In this document: piece by piece, positions 25,934-34,936 of the stretch | How the letters are laid out: each line of letters begins with the position of its first letter | How positions within the stretch are numbered: the stretch's first letter is position 1 | Assembly: GCF_001691565.1 (NCBI RefSeq) | Contig: NZ_MAYO01000003.1 | Coordinates: 1,650,766 to 1,714,765, forward strand | DNA length: 64,000 nucleotides | DNA from: Microbacterium oleivorans | GTDB taxonomy: Bacteria; Actinomycetota; Actinomycetes; Actinomycetales; Microbacteriaceae | Direction: 5' to 3' | Made by a program: the position numbers and the translations under genes | The notes under the pieces: generated by a model | What the model saw: only the letters and a program-made list of their open reading frames with translations | What the model was told of the DNA's origin: nothing | Databases searched by the model: none

Positions 25934-27945
25934 GCAGCCGCCTCCTCTCTGATGATGCGCACCGCACCGGCGGGCACGGTGGCGCGACCGGCGACGGGCG
26001 TGCCGGTCACGAGGTCCACGCCGTCGGAGTCGACGTGGACGTCGGTCTCGCCGTGGTTGATCACGAAGAGATAGGACGCGAGCTCCCCGCGTCGGCGGAC
26101 GATCTCGAGATCGCGCGAGCGGGGCTCGACGACTGCGGCAGGAGCCACTCCGGCCGCCGCGGCGACACGCGCGACGAGGTCACGGTAGTCGGCTTCGCTG
26201 GGAAGCGTCGCGAGGTACCATGCGGCACCCTGCCCCCAGTCGTTGCGGGTGAGAGCAGGCATCCCCGCAGCGGGACCGTCGGTGAAGGATGCCTCGACCT
26301 CGGCGGTGACGGTGCGCGAGCGCTCGGACCACAGCCGGGCCGTCGAGCCGTCGCTCAGGGTCAGCGAGACCTCCGGAGCGACCGGCGCGAACTCCTCGAT
26401 GTGGAGACCGAGCGCCTCGCGGAGCGGACCGGTGTAGCCGCCGGTGTAGACCCGATCGTTCTCGTCGACGATGGCCGTCGAGAAGGTCACGAGGGCGGTA
26501 CCCCCGTCGCCGATCCAGGCGGTCAGGACCGCGGCATCCGCTTCGCTCATGAGGTGGAGCCCCGGGACGACGACCATGCGATAGTCCGAGAGGTCCGCGC
26601 CCGGCGCCACGACGTCGACGGTCAGCCCGTTCGCGTGCAGCGCGCGGTACGAGGCGTGCACCTGGTCGAGGTAGCCGAGAGCCTGGCTCGGGCGGGTCTC
26701 GCTCTGGGTCGCCCACCACGACTCCCACGAGAAGAGGACGGCGACCTCGGAGACGACGCGGGAGCCGGCGACCTCGGCGAGTCGCTCGACGATGCCGCCG
26801 AGCTCGACGACCTCGCGCCACACGGCGGAGTCCGTCCCGGCGTGGGGAAGCATCGCGGAGTGGAACTTCTCGCTCCCCTGCACCGACGCGCGCCATTGGA
26901 AGAAGCAGACGCCGTCGGCGCCGCGCGCGACGTGGGTGAGCGAGTTGCGGATCATCTCACCCGGTGCCTTGGGCTTGTTGAGCGGCTGCCAGTTGACGGC
27001 GCCGGTCGAGTGCTCCATGAGGATCCACGGGGATCCCTGCGCGAGGCCGCGGGAGAGGTCCGCGGCGAACGCGAGCTCGGACCGCGGGTCGCCGAGGCGG
27101 TGATCGAGGTAGTGGTCGTTCGCGATGACGTCCATCTCGCCCGCCCACGACCAGTAGTCGAGGTTCTCGATGTGGGCGGTCACCATGAAGTTCGTCGTGA
27201 TCGCGATCTCACTGTGAGCGCGGATGGCCGCCGCCTCGGCGCGGTAGTGCGCGAGCAGGGCGTCGCTGCTGAAGCGGTGGTAGTCGAGCATCTGCCCGGG
27301 GTTGCGGCTGGACAGCGTCGCTTTCGGGGTGAGGATCTCATCCCACTCGTAGTAGCTCTGGCTCCAGAACGCGGTCCCCCACGCACGGTTGACGGCCTCG
27401 ACGGTGCCGTAGCGGTCCTGCAGCCACGCGCGGAAGGCGGCGGCGCTCTCGTCGCAGTGGCAGAGGGCGTTGTGGCAACCGAGCTCGTTGGAGACGTGCC
27501 AGAGCGCGACGGCGGGGTGCGAGCCGTACCGCGCCGCGACGGCGTCCACGAGCGCGAGAGCGGCGTCGCGATAGACGGGTGAGCTCGGGCACCACGCCTG
27601 ACGCCCGCCGGGGTACCGGCGCGTGCCGTCCTCGACGACGGGGAGGATCTCGGGATGGGCGGTCGTCAGCCAGGCCGGAGTCGAGGCGGTGCCGGTGCCC
27701 AGGTTGATCCGGATGCCGGCGGCGTGCAGCCGGCCGACGATGTCGTCGAGGCGGGCGAAGTCGTATTCACCGGCGCGAGGCTCGATGTGCGCCCAGCCGA
27801 AGATGTTGATGGCGACCAGGTCGACGCCGGCGTCGCGCATCAACGCGATGTCCTCGTCCCAGACGTCGGGCGTCCACTGTTCGGGGTTGTAATCACAACC
27901 GAACGCGATGCCGTCGTGCGCGAAGGGGCGGGCGGGGACCGACAT
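25930..27945 (-). CDS. Beta-galactosidase, GH42
   Basis: A 671-residue GH42 enzyme that hydrolyses terminal beta-galactosides. The catalytic barrel is at about residues 10-385, with acid/base E154 in WHVSNELGCH and nucleophile E311 in ILMEHSTGAVNW. Four cysteines (C119, C157, C162, C164) match the zinc cluster known from Thermus GH42 structures. A trimerisation (class I glutamine-amidotransferase-like) domain and a small beta C-terminal domain follow. There is no signal peptide, so it acts in the cytoplasm on imported galactosides. ATG at 27945 has AGAGGAGA upstream. Two LacI operators lie at 27958-27979 and 28005-28024. It is the first gene of the importer operon. Confidence 0.96.
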   Translation of the reverse strand: MSVPARPFAHDGIAFGCDYNPEQWTPDVWDEDIALMRDAGVDLVAINIFGWAHIEPRAGEYDFARLDDIVGRLHAAGIRINLGTGTASTPAWLTTAHPEILPVVEDGTRRYPGGRQAWCPSSPVYRDAALALVDAVAARYGSHPAVALWHVSNELGCHNALCHCDESAAAFRAWLQDRYGTVEAVNRAWGTAFWSQSYYEWDEILTPKATLSSRNPGQMLDYHRFSSDALLAHYRAEAAAIRAHSEIAITTNFMVTAHIENLDYWSWAGEMDVIANDHYLDHRLGDPRSELAFAADLSRGLAQGSPWILMEHSTGAVNWQPLNKPKAPGEMIRNSLTHVARGADGVCFFQWRASVQGSEKFHSAMLPHAGTDSAVWREVVELGGIVERLAEVAGSRVVSEVAVLFSWESWWATQSETRPSQALGYLDQVHASYRALHANGLTVDVVAPGADLSDYRMVVVPGLHLMSEADAAVLTAWIGDGGTALVTFSTAIVDENDRVYTGGYTGPLREALGLHIEEFAPVAPEVSLTLSDGSTARLWSERSRTVTAEVEASFTDGPAAGMPALTRNDWGQGAAWYLATLPSEADYRDLVARVAAAAGVAPAAVVEPRSRDLEIVRRRGELASYLFVINHGETDVHVDSDGVDLVTGTPVAGRATVPAGAVRIIREEAAA

Positions 27946-27957
27946 GTTCTCCTCTGA

Positions 27958-27979
27958 ATCCTGTGAACGTGCACAGGAT
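27958..27979. promoter_or_regulatory. LacI-family operator A (core TGTGAACGTGCACA)
   Basis: A 22-base near-perfect palindrome centred on ACGT, with outer arms ATCCTGTG and CACAGGAT, 13 bases before the beta-galactosidase start. The core is shared with the sites at 28005, 28144, 29306 and 29339. Confidence 0.8.
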
Positions 27980-28004
27980 CAAGCGGTGTTCCTCCGCGTT
28001 GAGG

Positions 28005-28024
28005 CTCTGTGAACGTGTACAGAG
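28005..28024. promoter_or_regulatory. LacI-family operator B (TGTGAACGTGTACA core)
   Basis: CTCTGTGAACGTGTACAGAG, a palindromic 20-base site 47 bases upstream of operator A in the divergent bga/lacI region. Confidence 0.8.
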
Positions 28025-28143
28025 TAGGCAGAGCAAATCGCGGATGTCAACACGACCCACGCCCCGGCCCGGATTTGCGCGGAATCGCGGGAAGAGGGGT
28101 ATCCGCTCCGCAGCGACTCGCTCTCCCCGGGGACCGCGGAGAG

Positions 28144-28157
28144 TGTGTGCGTGCACA
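28144..28157. promoter_or_regulatory. LacI-family operator C (TGTGTGCGTGCACA)
   Basis: A variant of the same core, immediately upstream of the -10 hexamer of the lacI gene. It suggests autoregulation. Confidence 0.65.
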
Positions 28158-28163
28158 TACGAT
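28158..28163 (+). promoter_or_regulatory. -10 hexamer TACGAT, leaderless lacI
   Basis: TACGAT ends six bases before the GTG at 28170, with no ribosome site. It directly follows operator C. Confidence 0.6.
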
Positions 28164-28169
28164 GAACGC

Positions 28170-29204
28170 GTGAGCAGCGACCGCACGGATGTCATCGGCC
28201 GACGTCGTCGCGCGACCGTCAAGGACGTGGCCACCGAGGCGGGGGTCTCGCGCGGGACGGTCAGTCGCGTGCTGAACGGCCAGCCCTATGTCTCGGACGA
28301 GGCCCGCGAGGCCATCGAGGCGGCGATCGCGAAGGTGGGGTTCGTCCCGAACCGCGCCGCGCGCAGCCTCGTCATGCAGAGCTCGCAGGCGATCGGGCTC
28401 ATCGTCCACGAGCCCCATTCCCTCTTCGTCGAGGATCCGAACATCGGCTCGATCCTCCTCGGCGCGAACGCGGCGCTGTCGGAGGCGGACTACCAGTTGT
28501 CGTTCATGATCGCCGACACCACCCGCGACATCGAACGTCTCGCCCGCTACCTGAGCGGCGGTCTCATCGACGGCGTCATCATCGTCTCGGCGCGCGTAGG
28601 CGATCCGATCACACGCGCGGTGGCCGAACTCGGCCTCCCCGCCGCCTTCGTCGGTCACCCTCGCGACATCGGCGACGCGGCGTACGTGGCGATCGACAAC
28701 CGCGGCGCGGCGCGCGAGATCACGAACCGCCTCGCTGCGACGGGCCGCCGCCGCATCGGGATGATCGCCTCGGCCCTCGACCGCGACTCGGGCTCCGACC
28801 GACTCGCCGGCTTCGTCGACGCCCTCGGCAACCGGTTCGACCCGCAGCTCGTCGAGCGGGTGCCGCTGTACTCCTACTCCGACGGACAGGACGGCATGCG
28901 CGCGCTGCTCGAACGTGCGCCCGACATCGACGGCGTCTTCGCCTCGAGCGACGCCGTCGCCGCCGGGGCGATGGACGTCCTGCAGGCGGCCGGCCGCGTC
29001 GTGCCGGACGACGTCGGCATCGTCGGATTCGACGACAGTTCGTGGGCTCTGCGGTGCGACCCGCCGCTCTCGACCGTGCATCAGCCCGCCGGGGAACTCG
29101 GCCGCGCGGCGGCGGAGTCCGTGCTCCGTCAACTCCGCGGCGAGGCCCCGGGGACGAGCGGGCGCGTGCTCGACTGTCCCGTCGTCTGGCGCGCTTCCGC
29201 CTGA
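28170..29204 (+). CDS. LacI-family repressor of the galactoside locus
   Basis: A 344-residue LacI/GalR regulator. After a short basic start (VSSDRTDVIGRRRR) the helix-turn-helix reads VKDVATEAGVSRGTVSRVL. The sugar-sensing domain follows, ending in GFDDSSWALRCDPPLSTV, which is typical of the family. The GTG start at 28170 fits a leaderless promoter; a longer frame begins inside the operator region and is unlikely. It is divergent from the beta-galactosidase operon and followed by the secreted esterase gene. Operators with a common core flank it on both sides, so it probably controls all three units. Confidence 0.92.
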   Translation: MSSDRTDVIGRRRRATVKDVATEAGVSRGTVSRVLNGQPYVSDEAREAIEAAIAKVGFVPNRAARSLVMQSSQAIGLIVHEPHSLFVEDPNIGSILLGANAALSEADYQLSFMIADTTRDIERLARYLSGGLIDGVIIVSARVGDPITRAVAELGLPAAFVGHPRDIGDAAYVAIDNRGAAREITNRLAATGRRRIGMIASALDRDSGSDRLAGFVDALGNRFDPQLVERVPLYSYSDGQDGMRALLERAPDIDGVFASSDAVAAGAMDVLQAAGRVVPDDVGIVGFDDSSWALRCDPPLSTVHQPAGELGRAAAESVLRQLRGEAPGTSGRVLDCPVVWRASA

Positions 29205-29305
29205 CATCCGTCGCGGCTTGACGCCCGTCGGTGGTGGAGGCGTGCACATATGCGCACGTTGCACGCGTCCCGTTGACAGTGCCGACATCGCGGTGCCACT
29301 CTCTG

Positions 29306-29319
29306 TGTGCACGTTCACA
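29306..29319. promoter_or_regulatory. LacI-family operator D (TGTGAACGTGCACA on minus strand)
   Basis: An exact copy of the operator core, in reverse orientation, 95 bases before the esterase gene start. Confidence 0.75.
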
Positions 29320-29338
29320 GCACATTCATGCTCGATGC

Positions 29339-29352
29339 CGTGAACGTGCACA
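29339..29352. promoter_or_regulatory. LacI-family operator E (CGTGAACGTGCACA)
   Basis: The core with a single first-base change, 33 bases after operator D (about three helical turns). This spacing is compatible with cooperative binding in front of the esterase gene. Confidence 0.75.
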
Positions 29353-29400
29353 GTCACACCGGGCAGCGACGCCCGGCATCCCACAAGGAAGTAGGAGTCC

Positions 29401-31875
29401 GTGAATCCTCACGCCCCTCGACGGCGCCGCCTGGCCGCCGTCACCGCCGCGGCCGCGGTGGCGGCATCGCTCTGCATCGCGACCCCCGCTCTGGCCGCCC
29501 CCGCGGTCGGACCGACGGCCGCCAGCACCTCGACGACGAGCGCCAGTGTGTCGCTCGACCTCGGCGGTACCTGGAAATTCGCGACGGGCGACGACCCGTC
29601 CTACGCCTCGCCGGAGTTCGACGACTCGTCATGGCAGGACATCACCGTGCCGGGGGACGGCACCCCCTTCGCTGATTACGACGGCTTCGGCTGGTACCGC
29701 CTGACGTTCACCCTGCCCGCGGATGCCGCCGGCACGAACCTCGTCGCATCGCTCGGCTTCCTCGACGACGTCGATGAGGCGTACCTCAACGGAAAGCGGA
29801 TCGGCGGCTCCGGCACGATGCCGCCGGCCGCGAGCAGCCAGTGGTTCGAGAAGCGGCTCTATCCCGTCCCCGCCGACGCGCCGAACTTCGGCGGCGAGAA
29901 CACCCTCGCGGTCCGCCTGTACGACATGAACGGCGGCGGCGGCTGGTACGAGGGTCCCGTCGGGATCTATTCGAAGGATGCCGTCCGCGCGAACGTCTAC
30001 GGCATCACCGGAGCGCGCGCCTCGGCCGCGCAGTCCGAGGCGGTCGCGGCCGTCCTCGACGCCCAGCGGAAGGCCCTCGCCGCCGGCGACGTCGACGCCT
30101 ACCTGAAGACGCTCGACAAGACCTACTTCCACGACGGCCGGTCGAAGGATCGCCGCGCCCGCGAACTCCGGGACTGGATGACCGAGTCCGGCACGCTGAC
30201 CCTCACCGACAGCGAGGTCGAGGTCGTCATGGGGGAGGACGGCGCTCTCGTCGTCGACACGAACCGGACGATCTCCGGCACGCGCGACAGCGAGCCCTAC
30301 ACGTTCCAGCCCTCATCGCAGCAGTTCCTCCACATCGACGGGTCCACGCTCCGCGAGACCGGAAACGATTCCCGGTTCTTCCGCGAGACGGTGGACTCCG
30401 AACTCGAAGGACAGCCGCGCGAGTTCGCGACATACCTGCCCCCGTCCTACCTGAGCGAGCCCGACCGCGAGTACCCGGTCGTCTACCTGCTGCACGGTAT
30501 CAACGGCGGCAGCCGCGAATGGGAGCCGCGCGACATCGACGACGTCCTCGACGGCCTGTGGAAGCAGGGTCTCGCCGAGTCGATCGTCATCATGCCCGAC
30601 GGCGAATCGCTCTGGTACTCCGACCAGCCGAACGGCGGCACCCCGTGGCGCAGCATGTTCCTCACCGAGATGGTGCCCCTCGTCGACAAGGAGTACCGCA
30701 CCCTCGAGGGGCGCGACTTCCGCGCCCTGACGGGTGTCTCGATGGGCGGCTTCGGCGCCTGGTCGCTGGGGCTCTCGAACCCCGGCATGTTCTCGTCGAT
30801 CGCCTCGCACATCGGTTCGCTGAGCTACTCCGGCTCGGCTCTGCCCACTCCGCTGAAGCAGGCCGGTGACATGACGGCGGCGCAGCTGAAGAAGTTCGAC
30901 CTCTACTTCGACGCGTGCGAGTTCGATGAGTACCGCTTCGACGACGCGGCTCGCTCGATGGACACGATCCTCACCGGCAAGGGTGTGCCGCACACGTGGG
31001 CCGTCTACCCCGAGGGTCGCCACAACGACGCCTGCTGGATGCCCCACCTAAAGGATTCGTTCGGCGTGCACTCGACGCACTTCCGCGAGGCCGGCCTGCG
31101 CGAGGACTACGTGAAGCCCGAGATCAGCGTCCCGGCATCCACCACCGTCCGCTTCGGTTCGACTTTCGACCCTCTCGCGGGGGTGACCGCCCGTGACGCC
31201 GTCGACGGCGACGTCACGGCGTCGGTGAGGGTCCGCGGCACGGTCGACACGACGACGCTCGGCACGTACACGCTGCGGTACGTCGTGAAGGATGCCGCGG
31301 GCAACCGGGCCCGTGTCGACCGGGTCGTCACGGTGACACCCGCCGCGCTGGCCGCCGGCACGCCGACGGTCTCGGGGACGGCGAAGGTCGGCTCCACGCT
31401 GACGGCGAAGCCCGGCACGTGGACGAAGGGAACGGTGTTCGCGTACCAGTGGATGCGCGACGGCTCGCCGATCCGCGGCGCGGTCACGGCGACGCACCGA
31501 CTGACCGCTTCCGACGCGGGGGCGCGCATCTCGGTGCGTGTGACCGGCACCCTCACCGGGTACGCGACCGCGGCGAAGACCTCGGCTGCGACGGGGAAGG
31601 TCGCCAAGGGGACCCTGCGCACCGCGCCGCCGATCATCACGGGCACGGCCAAGGTCGGCAAGACCCTCACCGCGCGCCCCGGCTCGTGGACCGAGGGAAC
31701 GCGGCTGGCCTATCAGTGGCTGAACAACGGCAAGCCGATCGCCGGTGCGACGAAGGCGACCTACACGGTCGCACGCGGCGACCGCGGCGACGGGATCTCG
31801 GTGCGCGTGACGGGCAGTCTCGGCGGCTACGACACGGCGAGCCGGACCTCCGGAACCGCCCGCATCGCCCGCTGA
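29401..31875 (+). CDS. Secreted multidomain carbohydrate esterase
   Basis: An 824-residue exported enzyme. Signal peptide: residues 1 to about 33. Domains in order: a jelly-roll like the sugar-binding domain of beta-galactosidases (about 45-195); a SnoaL/NTF2-like domain (about 205-330); an esterase-D/feruloyl-esterase alpha/beta domain (about 335-565), with nucleophile S447 in GVSMGGFGAW and likely catalytic H541 in PEGRHNDACW; a bacterial Ig-like domain (about 575-647); and two tandem about 85-residue repeats (655-735 and 742-824), each with VSGTAKVG/YQWxxxGxxI/ISVRVTG elements. There is no LPXTG or membrane anchor. The GTG start has AGGAAGTAGGAG upstream. LacI operators D and E precede it, so it is probably co-regulated with the GH42 operon. 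A likely role is deacylation of decorated galactan-type polysaccharide; the substrate is inferred. Confidence 0.85.
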   Translation: MNPHAPRRRRLAAVTAAAAVAASLCIATPALAAPAVGPTAASTSTTSASVSLDLGGTWKFATGDDPSYASPEFDDSSWQDITVPGDGTPFADYDGFGWYRLTFTLPADAAGTNLVASLGFLDDVDEAYLNGKRIGGSGTMPPAASSQWFEKRLYPVPADAPNFGGENTLAVRLYDMNGGGGWYEGPVGIYSKDAVRANVYGITGARASAAQSEAVAAVLDAQRKALAAGDVDAYLKTLDKTYFHDGRSKDRRARELRDWMTESGTLTLTDSEVEVVMGEDGALVVDTNRTISGTRDSEPYTFQPSSQQFLHIDGSTLRETGNDSRFFRETVDSELEGQPREFATYLPPSYLSEPDREYPVVYLLHGINGGSREWEPRDIDDVLDGLWKQGLAESIVIMPDGESLWYSDQPNGGTPWRSMFLTEMVPLVDKEYRTLEGRDFRALTGVSMGGFGAWSLGLSNPGMFSSIASHIGSLSYSGSALPTPLKQAGDMTAAQLKKFDLYFDACEFDEYRFDDAARSMDTILTGKGVPHTWAVYPEGRHNDACWMPHLKDSFGVHSTHFREAGLREDYVKPEISVPASTTVRFGSTFDPLAGVTARDAVDGDVTASVRVRGTVDTTTLGTYTLRYVVKDAAGNRARVDRVVTVTPAALAAGTPTVSGTAKVGSTLTAKPGTWTKGTVFAYQWMRDGSPIRGAVTATHRLTASDAGARISVRVTGTLTGYATAAKTSAATGKVAKGTLRTAPPIITGTAKVGKTLTARPGSWTEGTRLAYQWLNNGKPIAGATKATYTVARGDRGDGISVRVTGSLGGYDTASRTSGTARIAR

Positions 31876-31882
31876 ATCGGCA

Positions 31883-31901
31883 GCGGCGCGGAATGCGCCG
31901 C
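31883..31901. terminator. Weak terminator hairpin
   Basis: A 7-base-pair stem GCGGCGC / GCGCCGC with a 5-base loop, just after the esterase stop codon. Confidence 0.4.
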
Positions 31902-31927
31902 GCCCGGCCGGGGTTGCAGTGTTCGTT

Positions 31928-32971
31928 ATGAGCACCGCGACCCCGGCCCTTTCCGTTCTCGACCTCGTCCCCGTCCGCACGGGGCAGACCAGCAGCCAGG
32001 CGATCTCCGCGTCGATCGCGGTGGCTCAGCGAGCCGATGAGCTCGGCTATCGGCGGTACTGGTTCGCGGAGCACCACAACATGCCGGCCGTGGCCTCGAC
32101 GACGCCCCCGGTCCTCATCGCGGCCACCGCCGCTCGGACCCGCCGCATCCGCGTCGGTTCCGGTGGTGTCATGCTGCCCAACCACTCCCCGCTCGTCGTC
32201 GCGGAGCAGTTCGCGGCGCTCGAAGCCCTCGCGCCGGGACGCATCGACCTCGGCATCGGGCGGGCACCGGGCTCGGACCCGGTCATCACTCAGCTGCTCC
32301 GCCAGTCGGGGACCACGAGCGATGTGGAACGCTTCCCGAACCACGTCACCGACATCCGCTCGCTGGTCTCGCCCGACGGGGCGACGCTTCGCTTCACGTC
32401 GGGCGGCACCTACAACGTGACCGCCACGCCCGCCTCGACGAGCGCTCCCGAGGTGTGGCTGCTCGGGTCGAGCGACTACTCAGCGCAGCTCGCGGCGGGC
32501 ATGGGCCTCCCCTACGTCTTCGCCAACCACTTCTCCGGCGATGGTCTCGAGCGCGCTCTCGACCTCTACCGCGGCCAGTTCCAGCCGTCCGAGACGCTCG
32601 ACGCGCCTCGGACCTTCGTCACGGCCAACGCGGTCGTCGCCGACACCGATGACCAGGCTCGCGCCGCCGCCCTGCCGCAGGCCCGCATGATGGCCCGGCT
32701 GCGGGGCGGAAAGCCGCTCACCGCGCTCGAGACCGTCGAGCAGGCCGCGGCAGCCGAGGCATCCGATTCCCTCGCCGCGCCCGTCTTCGACGCGATGATG
32801 ACGCGCTGGTTCGTGGGGACCGGGCCTGACGTCCGCGCGCGTCTGGCGGAGTTCGCGGCCCGCCACGGCGTCGACGAGGTCATGGTGTCGCCCGTCGCCG
32901 GCGCGACCGATGCCGAGCCGATGGACGCTGCGCCGTCCCGCATCCGGACGTTGGAGCTCCTCGCCGCCTGA
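31928..32971 (+). CDS. LLM-class (luciferase-like) flavin-dependent oxidoreductase
   Basis: A 347-residue luciferase-like protein of the MsnO8/YhbW-type subgroup, single-subunit. The diagnostic N-terminus LSVLDLVPVRTGQTS, the stretch YRRYWFAEHHNMP and IRVGSGGVMLPNHSPL are visible, as is GRIDLGIGRAPGSDP. It would use FMN or F420-like cofactor; the subgroup is usually predicted to use FMN. ATG at 31928 is chosen because family similarity begins right after it, though no clear ribosome site is seen. It appears to be transcribed alone and converges on pheA. The substrate is unknown. Confidence 0.88.
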   Translation: MSTATPALSVLDLVPVRTGQTSSQAISASIAVAQRADELGYRRYWFAEHHNMPAVASTTPPVLIAATAARTRRIRVGSGGVMLPNHSPLVVAEQFAALEALAPGRIDLGIGRAPGSDPVITQLLRQSGTTSDVERFPNHVTDIRSLVSPDGATLRFTSGGTYNVTATPASTSAPEVWLLGSSDYSAQLAAGMGLPYVFANHFSGDGLERALDLYRGQFQPSETLDAPRTFVTANAVVADTDDQARAAALPQARMMARLRGGKPLTALETVEQAAAAEASDSLAAPVFDAMMTRWFVGTGPDVRARLAEFAARHGVDEVMVSPVAGATDAEPMDAAPSRIRTLELLAA

Positions 32972-32980
32972 GGCGCCGGG

Positions 32981-33943
32981 TCAGGCGCCGGGTTCGCCGG
33001 AGACGAGGCCGCGGAGCCAGTCGCGGGCCTCGACGAAGACCTCGTCGGAGTACCGCTCGGGGTAGCGGACGATCGCGCGGTCGGCGCGCGGGTACGACCC
33101 GAGGTACAGGACCCGCGGCGAGAAGCGGCGCAGGCCCAGGAGGGCGTCGGCCATCCGCTCGTCCTCGATGTGCCCGTCGGCGTCGATGACGAACCGGTAT
33201 CGGCCGAGTTCATCGCCGATGGGCCGCGATGCGAGCAGCGACAGGTTGATCCCGCGCGTGGCGAACTGTTCGAGGAGCTCGAGCAGGGCACCCGGGTGAT
33301 CCTCGGGCAGCTCGACGATGAGCGAGGTCTTGTCGGCGCCGGTGGGCGCGGGCGGCGGCGCGGTGCGGCTCACGAGGACGAAGCGCGTGACGGCGTGGGC
33401 GTTGTCGCCGATCTTCTCGGCGAGCAGCTCGAGGTCGTACAGCTTCAGGATGCCGGGCGGGGCGATCGCGGCGTCCGCGTCGATCACGCCGTCGACGATG
33501 CCGACGGCGGCGGCGACGTTGCTCGCGGCGGGGATGTGCGAGTGCTCGGGCAGTGCCTGGGTCAGCCAGGTGAGGCACTGCGCGTAGGCGACGGGGTGAG
33601 CCGCGATCACCGAGACGTCCTCGAGACGGACGCCGGGCTTCGCGACGAGCACGAATTCGACGGGCACGAGGTACTCCCCCACGATCCGCAGGCCCGGGAC
33701 GGTCGCAAGGGCGTCCTGGGTGGTCGAGACGCCACCGTCGACCGAGTTCTCGATCGCGATCATCGCGGCATCCGATCGACCCTCGATCACGTCGGCGAGT
33801 GCCTCGCCCACGTTGCGGACGGGTCGCCAGTTCTGGTCGCGCGCTTCGGGAACCTGCGCGAGAGCGGCTTCGGTGAAGGTGCCGGCGGGGCCGAGGAAGC
33901 TGTACGTGCGACGGGTGGGGGCGGCCAGGGGCTCGGATGTCAC
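32981..33943 (-). CDS. pheA: Prephenate dehydratase
   Basis: A 320-residue monofunctional prephenate dehydratase, which converts prephenate to phenylpyruvate in phenylalanine synthesis. The catalytic domain (about 13-195) shows YSFLGPAGTFTEAAL, IENSVDGGVSTTQDAL and the NAHAVTRFVLV segment with the Thr-Arg-Phe motif. A C-terminal ACT domain (about 207-285), with SLIVELPEDHPGALLELLEQF and LLASRP, provides feedback control by phenylalanine. The GTG start at 33943 overlaps the EamA gene stop as GTGA, so the two are cotranscribed. Confidence 0.95.
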   Translation of the reverse strand: MTSEPLAAPTRRTYSFLGPAGTFTEAALAQVPEARDQNWRPVRNVGEALADVIEGRSDAAMIAIENSVDGGVSTTQDALATVPGLRIVGEYLVPVEFVLVAKPGVRLEDVSVIAAHPVAYAQCLTWLTQALPEHSHIPAASNVAAAVGIVDGVIDADAAIAPPGILKLYDLELLAEKIGDNAHAVTRFVLVSRTAPPPAPTGADKTSLIVELPEDHPGALLELLEQFATRGINLSLLASRPIGDELGRYRFVIDADGHIEDERMADALLGLRRFSPRVLYLGSYPRADRAIVRYPERYSDEVFVEARDWLRGLVSGEPGA

Positions 33944-34890
33944 GCGGACAGCCTAGTGGGCACCCCCATGAGCCCGATTGCCCGCGGCACACGCTGACGA
34001 CGCCGGATGCCGCTGACCAGCACGCCCCCGACGAGGACCGCCCCGCCGATCACCTCTCCGAGGCTCGGGGCCTCGCCGCGCAGCAGCGCAGCCGAGGCCA
34101 TCGCGACGACGGGTGCGAGCAGGATCCAGGGCACGACGGCTGCCGACGGGTTGCGGCCGAGCAGTCCGTTGAAGACGGCGTACGCGAACAGCGTGCACAG
34201 GCCCGCGGTGTAGAGGGTCGAGATGACGGCCTGGGGCCCGATGGCGGCGAGTCCTGCTCCGATCGCGGCGGGACCGTCGACGACGAACGACAGGGCGAGC
34301 GCGGGGATCGGCACGACCAGCGACGACCAGACCGTCAGCGACAGCGTGCCGCCGCGGCCGATCCCGGTGACGACGCCCGCGCGGCGCGAGATCACGTTGC
34401 CGACGGCCCACGACAGCGCAGCGGCGAGCGCGAGGCAGACGGCGAGGACGGGAGCGTCGCCGCCGCGGAAGAGCGCGACGATGGCGAGACCGACGACGCC
34501 GAGTCCCACCCCGATGATCTGCATCGCGGAGGGGCGCTCGCGCAGCGCGATCGCGGCGATCACGATCGTGAAGACCGCCTGCGCCTGCATGAGGAGCGCG
34601 GCGAGTCCGGGGCTCAGCCCCAGGGCGAGGGAGGTGTAGAGCAGCGCGAACTGGCCGAGGCTCATGAACAGACCCACTCCGACGATCACGCGCCACCCGG
34701 TCTGCGGCCGGGGCACCACGAGGACGGCGAGCGCGACGACGGCGAACCGGATCGCCGCGAACAGCAGGGGCGGGATGCCGCTCATCCCCCAGTCGATGAC
34801 GACGAAGTTCAGGCCCCACAGCGAGGCGACGAGAGTGGCGAGGAGCATGTCACGGCGGGTCACCGGACCAGTCGACCGCACTGCATCCAT
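33940..34890 (-). CDS. EamA/DMT-family metabolite exporter
   Basis: A 316-residue membrane protein with ten predicted helices in two EamA repeats (about residues 14-145 and 160-300). The first helix holds LLATLVASLWGLNFVVIDWG, as in amino-acid or metabolite exporters of this family. ATG at 34890 is chosen; a possible longer start at 34937 would overlap the divergent LysR start. It is translationally coupled to pheA (GTGA overlap), so a role in aromatic amino acid export is a reasonable guess. It is divergent from a LysR gene 46 bases away, which probably regulates it. Confidence 0.9.
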   Translation of the reverse strand: MDAVRSTGPVTRRDMLLATLVASLWGLNFVVIDWGMSGIPPLLFAAIRFAVVALAVLVVPRPQTGWRVIVGVGLFMSLGQFALLYTSLALGLSPGLAALLMQAQAVFTIVIAAIALRERPSAMQIIGVGLGVVGLAIVALFRGGDAPVLAVCLALAAALSWAVGNVISRRAGVVTGIGRGGTLSLTVWSSLVVPIPALALSFVVDGPAAIGAGLAAIGPQAVISTLYTAGLCTLFAYAVFNGLLGRNPSAAVVPWILLAPVVAMASAALLRGEAPSLGEVIGGAVLVGGVLVSGIRRRQRVPRAIGLMGVPTRLSA

Positions 34891-34924
34891 GAAGGACAAG
34901 CGATCATTTGACCACGCGAATCGG

Positions 34925-34930
34925 TAGCAT
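34925..34930 (+). promoter_or_regulatory. -10 hexamer TAGCAT, leaderless lysR
   Basis: TAGCAT ends six bases before the ATG at 34937. No ribosome site is visible in the 46-base divergent gap. Confidence 0.6.
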
Positions 34931-34936
34931 CGCTTC

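Noticed and set aside
29241..29258. CGTGCACATATGCGCACG, a near-palindrome after the galactoside lacI gene.
   Set aside because: It shares only part of the operator core and lacks the TGTGAACG half-site, so I did not list it as an operator.
34908..34913. TTGACC as the -35 box of the LysR gene.
   Set aside because: Only 11 bases separate it from the -10-like TAGCAT, too short for a normal promoter.
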